A stretch of DNA of 5,504 nucleotides, from assembly GCA_937967725.1 (NCBI GenBank), contig CALBSY010000310.1:1-5504 (forward strand). Reading direction: 5' to 3'. Below, one piece after another: positions 4,978 through 5,504 of the stretch. Positions within the stretch are counted from its first letter, which is position 1, and every line of letters starts with the position of its first letter. The notes below the pieces were generated by a model. That model was given only the letters and a program-made list of their open reading frames with translations. It was not told where the DNA came from and made no database searches. This DNA comes from an uncultured Alphaproteobacteria bacterium. GTDB taxonomy: Bacteria; Pseudomonadota; Alphaproteobacteria; Caulobacterales; Aquidulcibacteraceae. Position numbers and translations under genes: made by a program.

Positions 4978-5504
4978 TCAAATCTTTCACCGCGGCCCTG
5001 GCCGCACTCGCGCTTGCAAGCTGTAGCGCCGTGCGCGCGCCGTCCGCGCCGCACGACCAATTTTTCGCCAATCTCGGCGCGCTCTGCGGCGCCAGCTACG
5101 AGGGCCGTGTTGTCAGCACCGATGAAGCCGATGCCGGATTCGCGAACGAAAGGCTGGTGATGCAGGTGCGCGAATGCAGCGATGACGAAATCCGGATTCC
5201 CTTCCATGTCGGCGAGAACCGCTCGCGCACGTGGGTGATAACGCGCACGGAAACGGGCCTGCGCCTCAAGCATGACCATCGCCACGAAGACGGCGCGGAA
5301 GATGTGCTCACTCAATACGGCGGCGACACCGCGAGCGCCGGGACGGCGGAGCGGCAGGAATTTCCGGCCGATCAGTTTTCGCAAGATTTGTTCGTCGCGA
5401 ACGGGATTCCGCAATCGGCCGCCAATGTGTGGGCGGTCGAAGTGCGCTCCGCCGCTCTGGCTCGAACCCGAGGACGCAGCTGCGCTCGATCGGGTGCGCG
5501 AAAA
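4974..5504 (+). CDS. Lipoprotein of unknown function, 3' end outside the window
   Basis: The visible 177 residues begin with a signal peptide (IKSFTAALAALALAS) and the lipobox LASC, with Cys17 as the lipid site. The mature part reads as a conserved secreted protein: APHDQFFANLGALCG (25-39), GRVVSTDEADAGF (44-56), then RECSDDEIRIPFHVGENRSRTWV (66-88), LRLKHDHRHEDGAED (97-110), QYGGDTASAGTAERQEFPAD (114-133) and NVWAVEV (151-157). I have an impression of similar hypothetical secreted proteins in other Proteobacteria but cannot name a family. Cys38 and Cys68 could pair in the periplasm, and the KHDHRHED cluster could bind a metal; both are guesses. From about residue 158 the frame becomes rich in Arg, Ala and Cys, unlike the rest, while the frame shifted by one base reads more like protein from about 5446. 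The C-terminus as given may therefore be frameshifted. The gene overlaps the membrane protein by four bases. Confidence 0.8.
   Translation, partial: MIKSFTAALAALALASCSAVRAPSAPHDQFFANLGALCGASYEGRVVSTDEADAGFANERLVMQVRECSDDEIRIPFHVGENRSRTWVITRTETGLRLKHDHRHEDGAEDVLTQYGGDTASAGTAERQEFPADQFSQDLFVANGIPQSAANVWAVEVRSAALARTRGRSCARSGARK

Overview
The window is dense, high-GC chromosomal DNA with almost no intergenic space. It looks like an alphaproteobacterium, perhaps of the Caulobacterales/Hyphomonadaceae kind. This is inferred from base composition, the style of the proteins, and a gene order I know from many alphaproteobacteria: a divergent TlpA-type thioredoxin next to argH, a tiny LptM-like lipoprotein, then lysA. 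No RNA gene, insertion sequence, CRISPR array, phage gene or long repeat is visible.

Left part (1-1682). A 5'-truncated gene of unknown function reads rightward and ends at 581. It meets a leftward GNAT acetyltransferase (578-1090) tail to tail, and the palindrome CTAG supplies both TAG stops. The acetyltransferase sits one base behind a leftward membrane-anchored TlpA-like thioredoxin (1092-1682), so the two probably form a small leftward operon.

Right part (1702-5504). Five rightward genes form a tightly coupled operon: argH (arginine biosynthesis), an LptM-like lipoprotein, lysA (last step of lysine biosynthesis), a small three-helix membrane protein of unknown function, and an unrecognised lipoprotein cut by the window end. 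Each of the four junctions is a 4-base ATGA or GTGA overlap. The tlpA and argH starts face each other across about 19 bases, so their promoters must lie inside each other's coding DNA.

The most notable feature is that argH carries an in-frame TAA at 2599-2601, at the conserved Glu codon just after the fumarase/lyase signature GSSIMPQKRNPD. Everything else in the gene looks intact on both sides of the stop. It is therefore a very recent nonsense change (GAA to TAA fits), a sequencing error, or a gene expressed as two abutting pieces. The two unknown genes after lysA and an apparent reading-frame change near 5445 are secondary points. Beyond these I see ordinary housekeeping content, and no convincing new system.
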